Below are positions 52,458-61,383 of a stretch of 64,000 nt of DNA, piece after piece. Source of the DNA: an uncultured Armatimonadota bacterium (GTDB taxonomy: Bacteria; Armatimonadota; Fimbriimonadia; Fimbriimonadales; Fimbriimonadaceae); the NCBI GenBank assembly GCA_903904815.1, contig CAIVDU010000085.1, forward strand, positions 1 through 64,000. Direction: 5' to 3'. The notes below the pieces were generated by a model. That model did no database searches, was not told the origin of the DNA, and saw nothing but the letters and a program-made list of their open reading frames with translations. The position numbers and the translations under genes were made by a program. The number at the start of each line of letters is the position of its first letter. Position 1 is the first letter of the stretch.

Positions 52458-52503
52458 CGCCCCATATGGGGCGACAAACCTTATCCGCTCACCTAATTAG
52501 TGA
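52458..52503. promoter_or_regulatory. Two inverted repeats upstream of murA
   Basis: CGCCCCATATGGGGCG (52458-52473) is a perfect 16-base palindrome. TCACCTAATTAGTGA (52489-52503) is a second, near-perfect one. They lie 71-116 bases before murA and also 76-121 bases after the HNH gene. Either could be an operator or a transcript-end hairpin; there is no T-run. Confidence 0.5.
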
Positions 52504-52578
52504 ACATCTACAGCCTACGACAAGTAGCCGTATCATGGTATCCCTTCGACGCATTTATCAGAGAACCTGGCCCAATCC

Positions 52579-53130
52579 CTAGGCACTTTGTTCAATGTAG
52601 GCGTCCGTCGCGAACTCCTCAAAGAATGGAAGATACATTTGCCACTCGTGCTTCCCTTGAGCCTTTAAGTAGAGCGGTAAAGAAAGGTACGGCACGAAGT
52701 GTGGACGTTTCGGCTTGCGATAGAGCCTCATATGCGCCTGTTGAGGGGTCTTATCCCCCTTTTTTAGGTTGCAACGCCGGCAGCACGCTACCAAGTTGTC
52801 CCAAGTGTGAGGGCCGCCAGCCCACTTTGGCACGACGTGGTCGATCGTGAGGTCCTTGCCTCTTACGCCACAGTACTGACACGTGTAGTTGTCCCTGGCA
52901 AGCACCGAATGTCGTGACAGCCGGAGTTGCGGCATGGGACGCCGAACTTGGTAACGCATCTTCAACACGGAAGGTGCGTGCATGGACCCTGTCACGGTCG
53001 GTAATGGGGCGTCTCGGTGTTGCAGAACCTCTGCCTTTCCGAGAAGCATGAGAGATACCGCTCTGCGCATGTTGCAGACGTTCAGTGGCTCGTAATTGCT
53101 GTTGAGAACAAGGACCTCGTGCGTTGCCAT
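52579..53130 (-). CDS. HNH endonuclease
   Basis: 183 residues from an ATG with AGGAGG four bases ahead, which rules out the longer frame that starts 48 codons earlier. The N-terminal 60 residues (VLVLNSNYEPLNVCNMRRAV) are the conserved start of the bacterial HNH group with no further domains. The HNH core is at 100-140: CQYCGVRGKDLTIDHVVPKW, then NLVACCRRCNLKKGDKTP, with two CxxC zinc pairs and the DH catalytic His. Such stand-alone proteins are common in bacteria and their substrate is unknown. There is no restriction or phage gene beside it. Confidence 0.93.
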   Translation of the reverse strand: MATHEVLVLNSNYEPLNVCNMRRAVSLMLLGKAEVLQHRDAPLPTVTGSMHAPSVLKMRYQVRRPMPQLRLSRHSVLARDNYTCQYCGVRGKDLTIDHVVPKWAGGPHTWDNLVACCRRCNLKKGDKTPQQAHMRLYRKPKRPHFVPYLSLPLYLKAQGKHEWQMYLPFFEEFATDAYIEQSA

Positions 53131-53186
53131 CGTGCCTCCTAGCCGGTCTCCTCCGGCGAATGAATAAGAGCAAAGCCTGTAAAGCG

Positions 53187-53252
53187 CAAGGGGCCCGCGT
53201 GCATACGCACACGAGCCCCTTGGTCGGCGGCAATGACGATACGTATTATCGT
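53187..53252. promoter_or_regulatory. Structured leader region upstream of the HNH gene
   Basis: CAAGGGGC (53187-53194) pairs with GCCCCTTG (53215-53222), with an inner GTGC/GCAC stem and an ATAC loop. Nearby is a second inverted repeat ACGATA/TATCGT around CGTAT (53236-53252). Both are upstream of the HNH start on the minus strand. No T-run, so not a terminator; a regulatory leader or operator is possible. Confidence 0.35.
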
Positions 53253-53466
53253 GTCGCGCCAAGTCGGCGGCCACGCCATTAACTCCGTTATCGTCCTAGC
53301 CTGTGTAGACATGCTCTGTTGTTAGAGACGCGCAAACCTGTCGAAGCGCGTCACGCTCTCTCACATTTTCCTCGACTTATGTGTAGGAATGGTAAAGAGA
53401 ATTGTCCGCATGCCCCAAAAACTCATCACTCTTGAATCCCGGTAGGTTTGCCGACACCTAAAAGGT
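53253..53466. other. Divergent intergenic region, HNH gene and MCP gene
   Basis: The 336 bases between the HNH start and the MCP ATG contain the two inverted repeats listed separately, and otherwise no ORF or RNA that I can support. AAAGG just before the MCP ATG may serve as a weak ribosome site. Confidence 0.3.
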
Positions 53467-55254
53467 ATGGGAACGGGACACACTCGTCGATTCTCTGTCC
53501 ACTTGGTTGAAGCCCAAGTGGGCCGCCAAATGTGCAGCCTGCTTTGGATCCACTTTGGTCTGGCACTCCTGCTGGCCTTCTGGCACGGCACATTCGGAGC
53601 TGCGATCTTGATTGGCTTACCCGCAGCGCTCGTGCCCTGGTTGCTCAACAATTCAGCCCCCAACGCATTTTCTTCCAGAGCATCGGTTGCCGCTGGACTG
53701 ATGATCTATTCCGCCCTCTTCATTTTCGAATCGCACGGAATGCTGGAAATGCATTTCCACGTGTTCTGCGCTCTTGCAGCCCTTACGTCATTTCGCGATT
53801 GGCGAACCGTCATTGTCGGGGCGGTCGTGATCGCTGTCCATCACGTGACGCTGGGTGTCTTGCAGTTTATGGGTTCGAACGCGTTGATCTATGAAACGAA
53901 GGCGAACCCACTTTTTCTAACGTTGGTACATGCCCTATTCGTGGTATTTGAATGTGCCGTTCTCGTTCCGATTGCCCTCCAGGGCAGAGCCGATTGGAAG
54001 CGAGCAGAGGAAATGGGTCGCATTGGATTGGCACTATCCCACGACGAAGAAGTAAGCAAGTCGATACATGGTCAGGACGTTCAGATTCAAACTCTGGACG
54101 ATGTCTTGGTGGGCCTGATTGACCGCGTTCACCAGGCAACCACTGCCAATGGGTCGGCTCAAACTCAAGCGCTTCAAGTCCGCAAATCTGCATCCGACCA
54201 GATCGCTTTCGCCAATCAGGTGACCAAGTTAATGGACACGGCGGCTGGAGCGACCCTCGAGGCATCCGGCCTTACGCGGCAGCAAGCCCAAGTCGTTCAA
54301 GAAATCAAAGAGAGAGTTCGACTCGTTGTCGAAGGACTCCAACACGTTATCCACGAGACGGAAGGTCAAACGGTAGCCGCCGCTGACATGACGCAGACCG
54401 CGAGGGGCCTGGAGTCGGCGATGAGTAAGGCTAAGGCCGCCGTTGGCGCAGCGAAAGAACAATCAGACACTGCGACCGCAGTCCTGAATCATGGCAAAGA
54501 GGTCGTGACCGGAAGCGTGAATTCTACTGCGGCATCCGTGCTCGATCTTCAAAAGAGCACCGCCCGCATATCCGAAATCCTCAGCGCGATCACCGCTATC
54601 GCTGAACAGACCAATATGTTGGCCCTGAACGCGGCGATTGAGGCGGCAAGAGCGGGTGAAAGTGGTCGCGGTTTCGCGGTCGTAGCCGAAGAGGTCCGAA
54701 AGCTTGCTGAACGGTCGGCAGAAGCGACCCAGCAGATTCACGGCGTCACCAACGAAATGCACACCATGATCGCGGGCGTTCTGACCTCAATCCAGGGATC
54801 CGAAACCACGTCTGGTCTCAACCAAAAAGTAGCCAGGGTGCTAGAACAGATCCAGTCGGCGGTTGCGGGGACCCAGAGTCAATACGGCGGAGTCCTCGAT
54901 GCGACAACCACGGTCGAACTGCACGCAAAGTCTTCTCTCGACGCAGCCGAGCGCGTTCAGCGTCTCAGTGAATCCATCCGCTCAAAGGCTGCCCAAGTAT
55001 CAGATGTCAGCAACGTCATGCATACCGAACTCTCGGAGTTGGCCAGTGCCTCGCGAGAAGCGGAACAGCGAGCCACTGCGGCTGGCAACGAGGCCATCCA
55101 AGCCAAACAATCGGTCATCGATATGGGCAATCTGGGACAGGAGACTCTTCTGGCAAGCAATCAGGTGTGCGAGATTCTCGTCGAGGAGGCCGAGTTCCTA
55201 GAGTCTCTCACAATTGGTTTCCAAGCGGCTATCAGCCATCATGAGGCCGCTTGA
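53467..55254 (+). CDS. Methyl-accepting chemotaxis protein with a membrane-embedded sensor
   Basis: 595 residues. The first 180 residues hold about six transmembrane helices with a His-rich patch ([20 protein letters not shown], then [15 protein letters not shown]) and no periplasmic domain. This class of N-terminus is found in some MCPs and cyclases and probably senses inside or through the membrane. No HAMP is clear. The cytoplasmic rod runs from about 250 to 590, with the hairpin tip [18 protein letters not shown] at about 378-395 followed by [13 protein letters not shown], which binds CheA/CheW. It could steer pilus-based or other motility. The next gene overlaps by four bases. Confidence 0.92.
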   Translation: MGTGHTRRFSVHLVEAQVGRQMCSLLWIHFGLALLLAFWHGTFGAAILIGLPAALVPWLLNNSAPNAFSSRASVAAGLMIYSALFIFESHGMLEMHFHVFCALAALTSFRDWRTVIVGAVVIAVHHVTLGVLQFMGSNALIYETKANPLFLTLVHALFVVFECAVLVPIALQGRADWKRAEEMGRIGLALSHDEEVSKSIHGQDVQIQTLDDVLVGLIDRVHQATTANGSAQTQALQVRKSASDQIAFANQVTKLMDTAAGATLEASGLTRQQAQVVQEIKERVRLVVEGLQHVIHETEGQTVAAADMTQTARGLESAMSKAKAAVGAAKEQSDTATAVLNHGKEVVTGSVNSTAASVLDLQKSTARISEILSAITAIAEQTNMLALNAAIEAARAGESGRGFAVVAEEVRKLAERSAEATQQIHGVTNEMHTMIAGVLTSIQGSETTSGLNQKVARVLEQIQSAVAGTQSQYGGVLDATTTVELHAKSSLDAAERVQRLSESIRSKAAQVSDVSNVMHTELSELASASREAEQRATAAGNEAIQAKQSVIDMGNLGQETLLASNQVCEILVEEAEFLESLTIGFQAAISHHEAA

Positions 55255-55817
55255 AGTTCACCGGCTCGATCCTGACCTGTTGGGCAGTTGGAACTGTAGG
55301 GGGCTTATGGCACTTCGTGTACCAATACGCTCTGCCCACCGCCCCACCCTCCAAAGTCAACTCAATTGAACATCAGGAAACCCTGACTACCGCCGACGGG
55401 TCGAAATTGGAGCTCGGAAAAGGGGCTCGATTTACCCTGTTAGACTTCACAAGCGGCGAGTGCGGCTGCTCACAGTTCATCAAGGCTCACGTTCAAACGC
55501 TTGAGACAGAATTTCGTCCGCGCGGCGTCCAGTTTGTTCATGTGATCGAAGGGGACGATCCTCCGGGAAATACGGGCATTTGGGTCAAGGACCCACATGG
55601 ACTGGTCGCCAGGCGCTTTGCGGTTGGAGCCACGCCCGGTGCGGTGGTTCTCGACGAAAAGGGTCATGTCGTCTTTTCCGGGACCTACAACCGGGCGAGA
55701 TTTTGCGACGCCCACGAAACCGCCTTTGTCCAGTTAGCCCTGACTTCGTTGCTGAGCGGACGAGAACCGGCGGTGACACGGACCGCTTTCTACGGCTGCG
55801 CCGTCCCTCGCTCCTAA
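55251..55817 (+). CDS. Thioredoxin-like protein, overlapping the MCP gene
   Basis: 188 residues from TTG, overlapping the MCP stop (TTGA) so that both are translated together. An N-terminal helix ([19 protein letters not shown]) anchors it outside the cytoplasm. The domain at about 55-175 is thioredoxin-like: [40 protein letters not shown] with the cis-Pro, and [19 protein letters not shown]. The active site is CGC rather than CxxC. It resembles the RedB/DUF6436 type. Coupling with a chemoreceptor suggests a redox input, an inference. Confidence 0.75.
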   Translation: MKFTGSILTCWAVGTVGGLWHFVYQYALPTAPPSKVNSIEHQETLTTADGSKLELGKGARFTLLDFTSGECGCSQFIKAHVQTLETEFRPRGVQFVHVIEGDDPPGNTGIWVKDPHGLVARRFAVGATPGAVVLDEKGHVVFSGTYNRARFCDAHETAFVQLALTSLLSGREPAVTRTAFYGCAVPRS

Positions 55818-55818
55818 C

Positions 55819-56682
55819 CTAACGAGTCACTTCGAAGGCGTTTCTCGCCGTTTCGAAAAGCTTAATCTTCTCCAAACGGCCAGGAACACTACCGTCTAGC
55901 TGGGCAAAAATGGTCGACGCAACCACTTCGGAGGTCGTGATCCGCCCTGAGAGTTCAGGAACGTCCACGTCCAGATTCTTGTGGTCATAACGCAAAAGCA
56001 CGCGTTCTTTGACAACATGGTCTAGGCGCTCTATGTCGACCATCATCCCGGTTCGGTCATCGACTTCCCCGCCGACGGTGACTTCCAACACGTAGTTGTG
56101 GCCATGACCAGCCTCGTTGTTACACTTTCCAAACAGGGCGATATTTTCCGCCTCAGACATCTGAGGCGAGTTGAGCCGGTGCGACGCGGCAAATTCGTAG
56201 ATCCGGGTAAGCGTCATCTTGTTTTCGAGTAGGTCGAGTTCGCCGTGGAAAAGCGGTGTCTCTTCCAGCCGCAGATGCACAAGGTGCACTTGCTGACTGG
56301 GTTCCCCTCCCTCCGTTCGCGAGACCGTGAATAGGTCGCCACCTTCATCCCTCAGAAGGCATTGACGGATGTAAAGAAGGATATTTTCGACGGTAGGAGA
56401 ACAGGCATGAAACGCCGAGATCTCATCGTTGATGCTCTTCCCTTCGAATTGAGAAACAATTCGATCCTTGAGTAAATCGTCCACCCGTTTGATGTTGACC
56501 ACCATCCCAGTGGATTCATCCACAACCCCATCGACCGTTACTTCGAGAAAGTAGTTATGCCCATGGGAGTACGGTGAAGCCCAAGCGCCAAATAGAGCTC
56601 GGTTCTCTTGAGCGGTGAGGGTGCTAAGCCAGTACCGATGGCCGCTCGAAAACCCAACTCGCCTTGTCATCCTCACGCGCAT
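55819..56682 (-). CDS. Double PTPS-like (6-pyruvoyltetrahydropterin synthase) protein, one domain inactive-looking
   Basis: 287 residues formed by two PTPS domains. Domain 2 (about 156-287) is complete: zinc His168, His193 and His195, catalytic Cys187 (LFGKCNNEAGHGHNY), Asp233-His234 (YDHKNLDVD) and pterin-binding Glu277. Domain 1 (1-150) keeps the zinc histidines (His15, His40, His42) and Glu141, but Trp34 stands in place of the Cys and Glu80-Gly81 in place of Asp-His, so it can probably bind but not catalyse. Domain 2 is more like animal PTPS than QueD. The start ATG overlaps the permease stop (TGATG), so it is the last gene of a nucleoside-type importer operon. Confidence 0.9.
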   Translation of the reverse strand: MRVRMTRRVGFSSGHRYWLSTLTAQENRALFGAWASPYSHGHNYFLEVTVDGVVDESTGMVVNIKRVDDLLKDRIVSQFEGKSINDEISAFHACSPTVENILLYIRQCLLRDEGGDLFTVSRTEGGEPSQQVHLVHLRLEETPLFHGELDLLENKMTLTRIYEFAASHRLNSPQMSEAENIALFGKCNNEAGHGHNYVLEVTVGGEVDDRTGMMVDIERLDHVVKERVLLRYDHKNLDVDVPELSGRITTSEVVASTIFAQLDGSVPGRLEKIKLFETARNAFEVTR

Positions 56683-57545
56683 CAGTTCTCTCTACGATAC
56701 GGCTGACCCAAAGCTTGCGGCGAAGCCGCACCCTTTCCGACGATAACCAAAACCAGCAGCGCAATCACATAAGGCAAAGCGATCATAAGTTGATACGGAA
56801 CCTTCCACCCATACGACTGAAATCGGAATTGAAGGCTTTCCGCGAATCCAATCAGCAAGGCTGATGCGAAGGCCAACGACGGTTTCCAGCGTCCAAAAGT
56901 GACCATCGCGATCGCCACGAATCCACGGCCCGCCGTCATATTCTCAGCAAAGGTGCCGGTGATCCCAAGAGAGAGGTACGTGCCCGCTAGCCCGGCAAAA
57001 ACGCCACCCAAGGTCAGGGCTTCGAGTCTCAGACCCAACACGGAATATCCTGCCGCCACCGTCGCCTTTGGATATTCACCCGCCGAACGAACTGCCAAGC
57101 CCCACTTCGTTCTTGTGAGCAGCCAAGTTACAAGCGGAAGACTCACGAGCAGAAACGCCAGCAAAGGATCTAGCCCATGCCAATTGGGAATCTTGGAAAC
57201 ACTGATCAATTGACCGCTCTGGCCAAAAATGGACCTGAAGAGGGTTCCCGTAAGCCCAAGGCTAAAGAGGTTGATCGCCGTACCCACAACCACCTGATCG
57301 CCGCCGAGGATGACCGTAAAGACCCCAAAAACGAGGGAAATGGCGCATCCCGTGAGCATCCCCGCCGCAACTCCCAGCGCGGCATTGCCAGTCGCATGAC
57401 ACACAAGCATAGACACAAAGGCACTGCACAGCATCGCGCCTTCTAAACCAATATTAATCACTCCCGACTTCTGGGAAACCGTCTCGCCAACCGCCGCCAG
57501 TCCTACCGGCGCCGAGTAACCGATCAGTAGCAGGAGCTCATTCAT
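56682..57545 (-). CDS. ABC transporter permease, simple-sugar/nucleoside type (second)
   Basis: 287 residues, about eight helices, of the BPD_transp_2 family (YufQ/NupQ-like). It begins LLLIGYSAPVGLAAVGETV and has the conserved SQKSGVINIGLEGAMLCSAF near 25-45 and AAGYSVLGLRLEALTLGG in the loop that contacts the ATPase. It works as a heterodimer with the neighbouring permease. It overlaps that gene by four bases and the PTPS gene by one, so all are translated together. Confidence 0.92.
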   Translation of the reverse strand: MNELLLLIGYSAPVGLAAVGETVSQKSGVINIGLEGAMLCSAFVSMLVCHATGNAALGVAAGMLTGCAISLVFGVFTVILGGDQVVVGTAINLFSLGLTGTLFRSIFGQSGQLISVSKIPNWHGLDPLLAFLLVSLPLVTWLLTRTKWGLAVRSAGEYPKATVAAGYSVLGLRLEALTLGGVFAGLAGTYLSLGITGTFAENMTAGRGFVAIAMVTFGRWKPSLAFASALLIGFAESLQFRFQSYGWKVPYQLMIALPYVIALLVLVIVGKGAASPQALGQPYRREN

Positions 57546-58651
57546 GAAGTGCCTCCCGCGGTTGCTCCTACAAGGGTCTCTGTAGGCGAGTCATCTTCCA
57601 CACGCCCGGCATCACGCCTAGACGCGATGGACCGCGTACCCACAAAAGCGAGAACGGCCACGGCCTGGATCACGTACACAATGGTCGTGCCGGCTTCCGT
57701 AAACCGGGCCAAGTTCTCTGAACCCGCAAAAAGCGCACCAAAATACAAGGCGCTTGGTATGGCTGCGAGTGGGTGAAGCCCGGCCAACAGAGCCACCGGA
57801 ATGCCGAGGAATCCCCACTGTTGGGAGAAGCCGAGTCCCAGCTGACCCGTCATTCCCGTGAACTCGATCCCTCCCGCCAGCCCGCAAAGTGCGCCGGACA
57901 ACACCATCGCCTTCAGTTGTTCTCGAGGCACGTGCATTCGATTCGCCCGCGCCACGTTTGGGCTGTCTCCAATCAATCGGAGCCGGTAGCCCGACTTGGT
58001 TAGGAACAAAAACACATAGACGAGGACCGCGAGAAGCAGCGCGATGATCACTCCGGCGTGAAGGTCCATTTGACGATTGAACTTGGGCAGCATCAACGCG
58101 TCTGGGAGTTGCTCTGTCAAAGGCACTTGATGTTTTGCCTCTTGCAGCGGTCCACTGACCGCCCATCCCAAGATCTGAACAGCAATAAAGTTCAGCAGAA
58201 TCGTGCTAATCACGACCGCCACTCCCCGACGGACGTAAAGCCACCCCGCGAACCAGGCCCACGCGGAGCCGCCTGCGACACAGGCAACTAGGATCAATAC
58301 GAGACTCAACGTAGCCGGAATTCCCTGGAGGTCGTGGGGAAGAAAGCTGGCCGTCCACGCTCCTACGATTCCTCCAACAATGAATTGGCCCTCGCCGCCA
58401 ATGTTGTAGATGCCTGCTCTCCAGGCGACGATCATTGCCAACCCTGTGCACAGAAGTGGAGTCATCTTGACTGCCGTCCGAGACATCCCAAATCGATCCC
58501 CGAAAGCGCCGTCAACGATGAGATGAAGGCTGGGCACGATTGGGAGTCCAAAGGCAAGCAGCGTCACAATCAGTGCCGCAAACAAGATCCCAGAACTAAC
58601 CAACGCAGATATACAGCCCTTTCCAAAACGACGAAGCGTTTCTGGTCTCAC
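57542..58651 (-). CDS. ABC transporter permease, simple-sugar/nucleoside type (first)
   Basis: 369 residues, about nine helices, YufP/NupP-like. Motifs: MSRTAVKMTPLLCTGLAMIV, AWRAGIYNIGGEGQFIVGGI, and RLIGDSPNVARANRMHVPRE, the cytoplasmic coupling loop. It pairs with the second permease; each has a four-base overlap with its neighbours. In this family the imported substrates are purine or pyrimidine nucleosides. The last 25 residues (DAGRVEDDSPTETLVGATAG) are polar and not conserved. Confidence 0.92.
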   Translation of the reverse strand: MRPETLRRFGKGCISALVSSGILFAALIVTLLAFGLPIVPSLHLIVDGAFGDRFGMSRTAVKMTPLLCTGLAMIVAWRAGIYNIGGEGQFIVGGIVGAWTASFLPHDLQGIPATLSLVLILVACVAGGSAWAWFAGWLYVRRGVAVVISTILLNFIAVQILGWAVSGPLQEAKHQVPLTEQLPDALMLPKFNRQMDLHAGVIIALLLAVLVYVFLFLTKSGYRLRLIGDSPNVARANRMHVPREQLKAMVLSGALCGLAGGIEFTGMTGQLGLGFSQQWGFLGIPVALLAGLHPLAAIPSALYFGALFAGSENLARFTEAGTTIVYVIQAVAVLAFVGTRSIASRRDAGRVEDDSPTETLVGATAGGTS

Positions 58652-60105
58652 AGAGCTTCACTCCCTCCTAGCAAAGCCTCGGCTCCTGGTCCGTCCATAA
58701 TCTCCCCCCGATTCATGAACACGCGTCGGGAACAAATGGCCGAGAGTTCATCAAGATCCGTGGACACAAGGACGACTGCCGTCCCAAGCGCAGCCGCTTC
58801 CCGGATCTTTTCGTGGACATACTGGGTCGCCTTTAAGTCCAGTCCGCGCGTGGGATTGACCGCCACGAGAAGATCTGGAAGTCGGTCAAGACATCGACTA
58901 ACAACAACCTTCTGACCGTTTCCGCCACTGAGTCCGGAGACTCGCGCCTCGAGCGATTCAACCTTGATCTGGAATTTCTTGATCAATCCATTCGCCCAGG
59001 TGTGGATGGCAGAAGGGCGAAGAAAAGGTCCTGAGGTCAGCAACGGATGATCAATTCCGGAGACTAAGAGGTTGTCGCTCACCGACATGCCCATCGCGAG
59101 TCCATCCCGTTGACGATCCTGCGGAATATAGCTGATGTAAGGCGAGGATTCAGTATCGCCGAAACGCACAGTTCCTGAATCCGCCGATCGTACTCCAACC
59201 AGCGTCTCCGCGAGCTCCAACTGCCCATTTCCATCGACTCCGCCTATCCCGAACACTTCACCTCGAAGCACATTGAAGGATACGGATCGGACAGCGACCT
59301 CCCCTCTTGCACCCTTCACGCTCAGCTTTTCCACCGCTAATCCTTGAGTGCCTTCCGAGATGTAACTCGGGTGTTCCTGGAGAGCCGGAATCTCTCCGAC
59401 CATCCATTCGGCGAGCATTGGCGAAGTCACGTTGTCCCGGATGTCGGATGCAACCCAGACCCCCTTCCTAAGCACTGTGACCCGATCCGCCACCGCTAGC
59501 ACTTCCGACAATTTGTGAGCGATGAGAATAACAATCTTGCCCTCATCGCGAAGTCTACGCAGCACGCCGAGCAAATCGGTGACCTCGTCCGGAGAAAGAA
59601 CGGCCGTAGGCTCGTCGAAAATAACCACGTCGCCGCCCAGTGCGAGCGCCCGCAAAATCTCAAGTCGCTGCTGCTCGCCTACTGAGTAGGTTGCCACCCG
59701 ATCCTTGAGCCTCAGGCTCCACCCCAGCCGTTCTGCGATCGTTTTCGCCTCTCGCGTCGATGAATCGAGGTCAAGCGTCCCCGCGAGTCCTCGAAACGAT
59801 CCCAGCGCAAGATTCTCCTCTCCAGAAAACTGAGGGACCAGAGTGAAGTGCTGATGAATCAGCTGAATTCCCAATTCCCTACATTCGGCAGGATTCCCCA
59901 CCGGAACGCGAATTCCATTTAACGAGATGGATCCTTCATCCGGAGTCACGAATCCGGCTAGGATCGACACCAACGTTGACTTCCCGGCCCCGTTTTCGCC
60001 AAGTACGGCGTGGATCTCTCCCGAATTGAATTGAACGCTGACATCCGATAGCGCCTGAACTCTGCCAAACCGCTTGGATACCGACCTAATTTCGAGTGCG
60101 CTCAT
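58648..60105 (-). CDS. ABC transporter ATPase with two cassettes, nucleoside type
   Basis: 485 residues, YufO/NupO-like. Cassette 1 (about 5-235) is complete: Walker A GENGAGKSTLVSIL, signature YSVGEQQRLEIL (a VGEQQ variant), Walker B VVIFDEPTAVLSPDE. Cassette 2 (about 250-480) has a degenerate Walker A (IGGVDGNGQLELAE without GKS), a good signature LSGGNGQKVVVSR and Walker B LLVAVNPTRGLDLKA. One active and one degenerate site is normal for sugar/nucleoside importers. It overlaps the next permease by four bases; 196 bases separate it from the binding-protein gene. Confidence 0.93.
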   Translation of the reverse strand: MSALEIRSVSKRFGRVQALSDVSVQFNSGEIHAVLGENGAGKSTLVSILAGFVTPDEGSISLNGIRVPVGNPAECRELGIQLIHQHFTLVPQFSGEENLALGSFRGLAGTLDLDSSTREAKTIAERLGWSLRLKDRVATYSVGEQQRLEILRALALGGDVVIFDEPTAVLSPDEVTDLLGVLRRLRDEGKIVILIAHKLSEVLAVADRVTVLRKGVWVASDIRDNVTSPMLAEWMVGEIPALQEHPSYISEGTQGLAVEKLSVKGARGEVAVRSVSFNVLRGEVFGIGGVDGNGQLELAETLVGVRSADSGTVRFGDTESSPYISYIPQDRQRDGLAMGMSVSDNLLVSGIDHPLLTSGPFLRPSAIHTWANGLIKKFQIKVESLEARVSGLSGGNGQKVVVSRCLDRLPDLLVAVNPTRGLDLKATQYVHEKIREAAALGTAVVLVSTDLDELSAICSRRVFMNRGEIMDGPGAEALLGGSEAL

Positions 60106-60301
60106 TCTATTTCGTATCTGGCTATACGGATCGAGACGGTAGCAACTAGCTGATCAAATGCTTGCCCCCGGATCGCTGAGGACAACCGCTAACCAACCAC
60201 TTTCGACAGCGGCATGCCCTTCTCCACCCTTCAAATTACTTCGCCTCACTGAAGCCAGGAACCCCAATGAGGCAAACGCTCCATCCTAGGATGGCCGAGT
60301 A
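60106..60301. other. Gap between binding-protein gene and ATPase gene
   Basis: 196 bases. It contains the perfect palindrome CCATCCTAGGATGG (60281-60294), just after the binding-protein stop. A stem there could stop or slow transcription so that the receptor is made in excess over the transporter, a common arrangement. No ORF. Confidence 0.4.
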
Positions 60302-61309
60302 CTAGAAGTTGTCCTTTGGAACGACCAGAGCCCCGCTCTTAATTTTGGCCTTGAGGTCGTCGACCGCCTTTTGCACGTCGGCCGGGACTTGGGTTGAAAG
60401 CTTGGGGTTGAACACGAAATCAATCGCGCCCTTGTCCATACCGAACAGACTCACTTCGCCCTTGTAAGTGCCATCTTGGACCTTCTTAGCAAGCTCCAAG
60501 AAAGCCGGCTTGGCCACGATCACCGCTGATGCGATGACAATTCCGCTCGGATTATCATTCTGATTTGCATTTGTGCCGAACGCAAATGCATGCTTCTCCT
60601 TGCACGCTTCAAACACCCCTTGTGCCGCCGCATTGGCTTGATGAATCACGAAATCAGCTCCCTGACCAAGGACGCTCTCGGTTGCCTGCTTAGCCTTAGC
60701 AACGTCGCCTTCGGTTCCAAAGTAGCTGGTCGGAATAATCTTGATTTTCGGGTTTGCCGCTCTCGCCCCGGCTTCGTAAGCTTTCAGAGTGGAGACAATC
60801 GACGGATAGTTTTGTACGGCAACGCTTCCAACTGCCCCGGTCTTGCTCAGCTTCCCCGCGACGTAGCCAGCTAGATAGCAGCTCTGCTCGAGATAGAAGC
60901 GAAACGCGCCAGCATTTGGCGCGGTTTCTCCACCGGAAGAACTGATGAACACCGTTTTAGGAAAGTCCTTTGCGAGCTCGACTCCCGGCTTGTTGTACTC
61001 AAAACCATGGCCAAACACGAGGTCGTAGTCTTTCTGGGCATACGTCCTCATTGCGTCCTTAATCTTCGCGTCCGTCGCTTCCTGCTGAGATACCTCTGCG
61101 CCCAGGTCTTGCTTGATTCCCTGCAAACCCTCGTACGCCAAAGCCGACCAGCCAGCATCGCTCACCGGCCCCGGCGTAAGCAAGGCAACCTTCAAGACCT
61201 TCTTAGCTGAACTCGGAGCGGTCGTCGAATCTGGGGTGCTTGCGACTTGGTCCTTTGAGCCGCACCCGGCCAAAATCAGGGCCAGCGGAATGAGATACTG
61301 CAGTTTCAT
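60302..61309 (-). CDS. BMP-family nucleoside-binding lipoprotein (PnrA/BmpA-like)
   Basis: 335 residues from the ATG that begins the lipoprotein signal (MKLQYLIPLALILAGCGS, lipid Cys16); an in-frame ATG four codons upstream is also possible. The Bmp domain covers about 50-330: KVALLTPGPVSDAGWSALAY, LVFGHGFEYNKPGVEL, FPKTVFISSSGGE, LEQSCYLAGYVAGKLSKTG and HAFAFGTNANQND. The fold is that of purine-nucleoside receptors in this family. It delivers its ligand to the ABC importer encoded downstream. A histidine-kinase gene ends 74 bases upstream on the same strand. Confidence 0.93.
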   Translation of the reverse strand: MKLQYLIPLALILAGCGSKDQVASTPDSTTAPSSAKKVLKVALLTPGPVSDAGWSALAYEGLQGIKQDLGAEVSQQEATDAKIKDAMRTYAQKDYDLVFGHGFEYNKPGVELAKDFPKTVFISSSGGETAPNAGAFRFYLEQSCYLAGYVAGKLSKTGAVGSVAVQNYPSIVSTLKAYEAGARAANPKIKIIPTSYFGTEGDVAKAKQATESVLGQGADFVIHQANAAAQGVFEACKEKHAFAFGTNANQNDNPSGIVIASAVIVAKPAFLELAKKVQDGTYKGEVSLFGMDKGAIDFVFNPKLSTQVPADVQKAVDDLKAKIKSGALVVPKDNF

Positions 61310-61383
61310 AGACGAGCGCATTCTACGCTCTCGAAAGCCATTTGGTTTTGAGTTTTCTCGGCACTCGCTCCCAGAAACGCGTC

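Noticed and set aside
53187-53222. Terminator
   Set aside because: The stem is good but no T-run follows on either strand and it lies at a divergent, not convergent, position.
53131-53274. Longer start of the HNH gene
   Set aside because: The ATG at 53130 has AGGAGG four bases upstream; the extension crosses a hairpin and has no family match.
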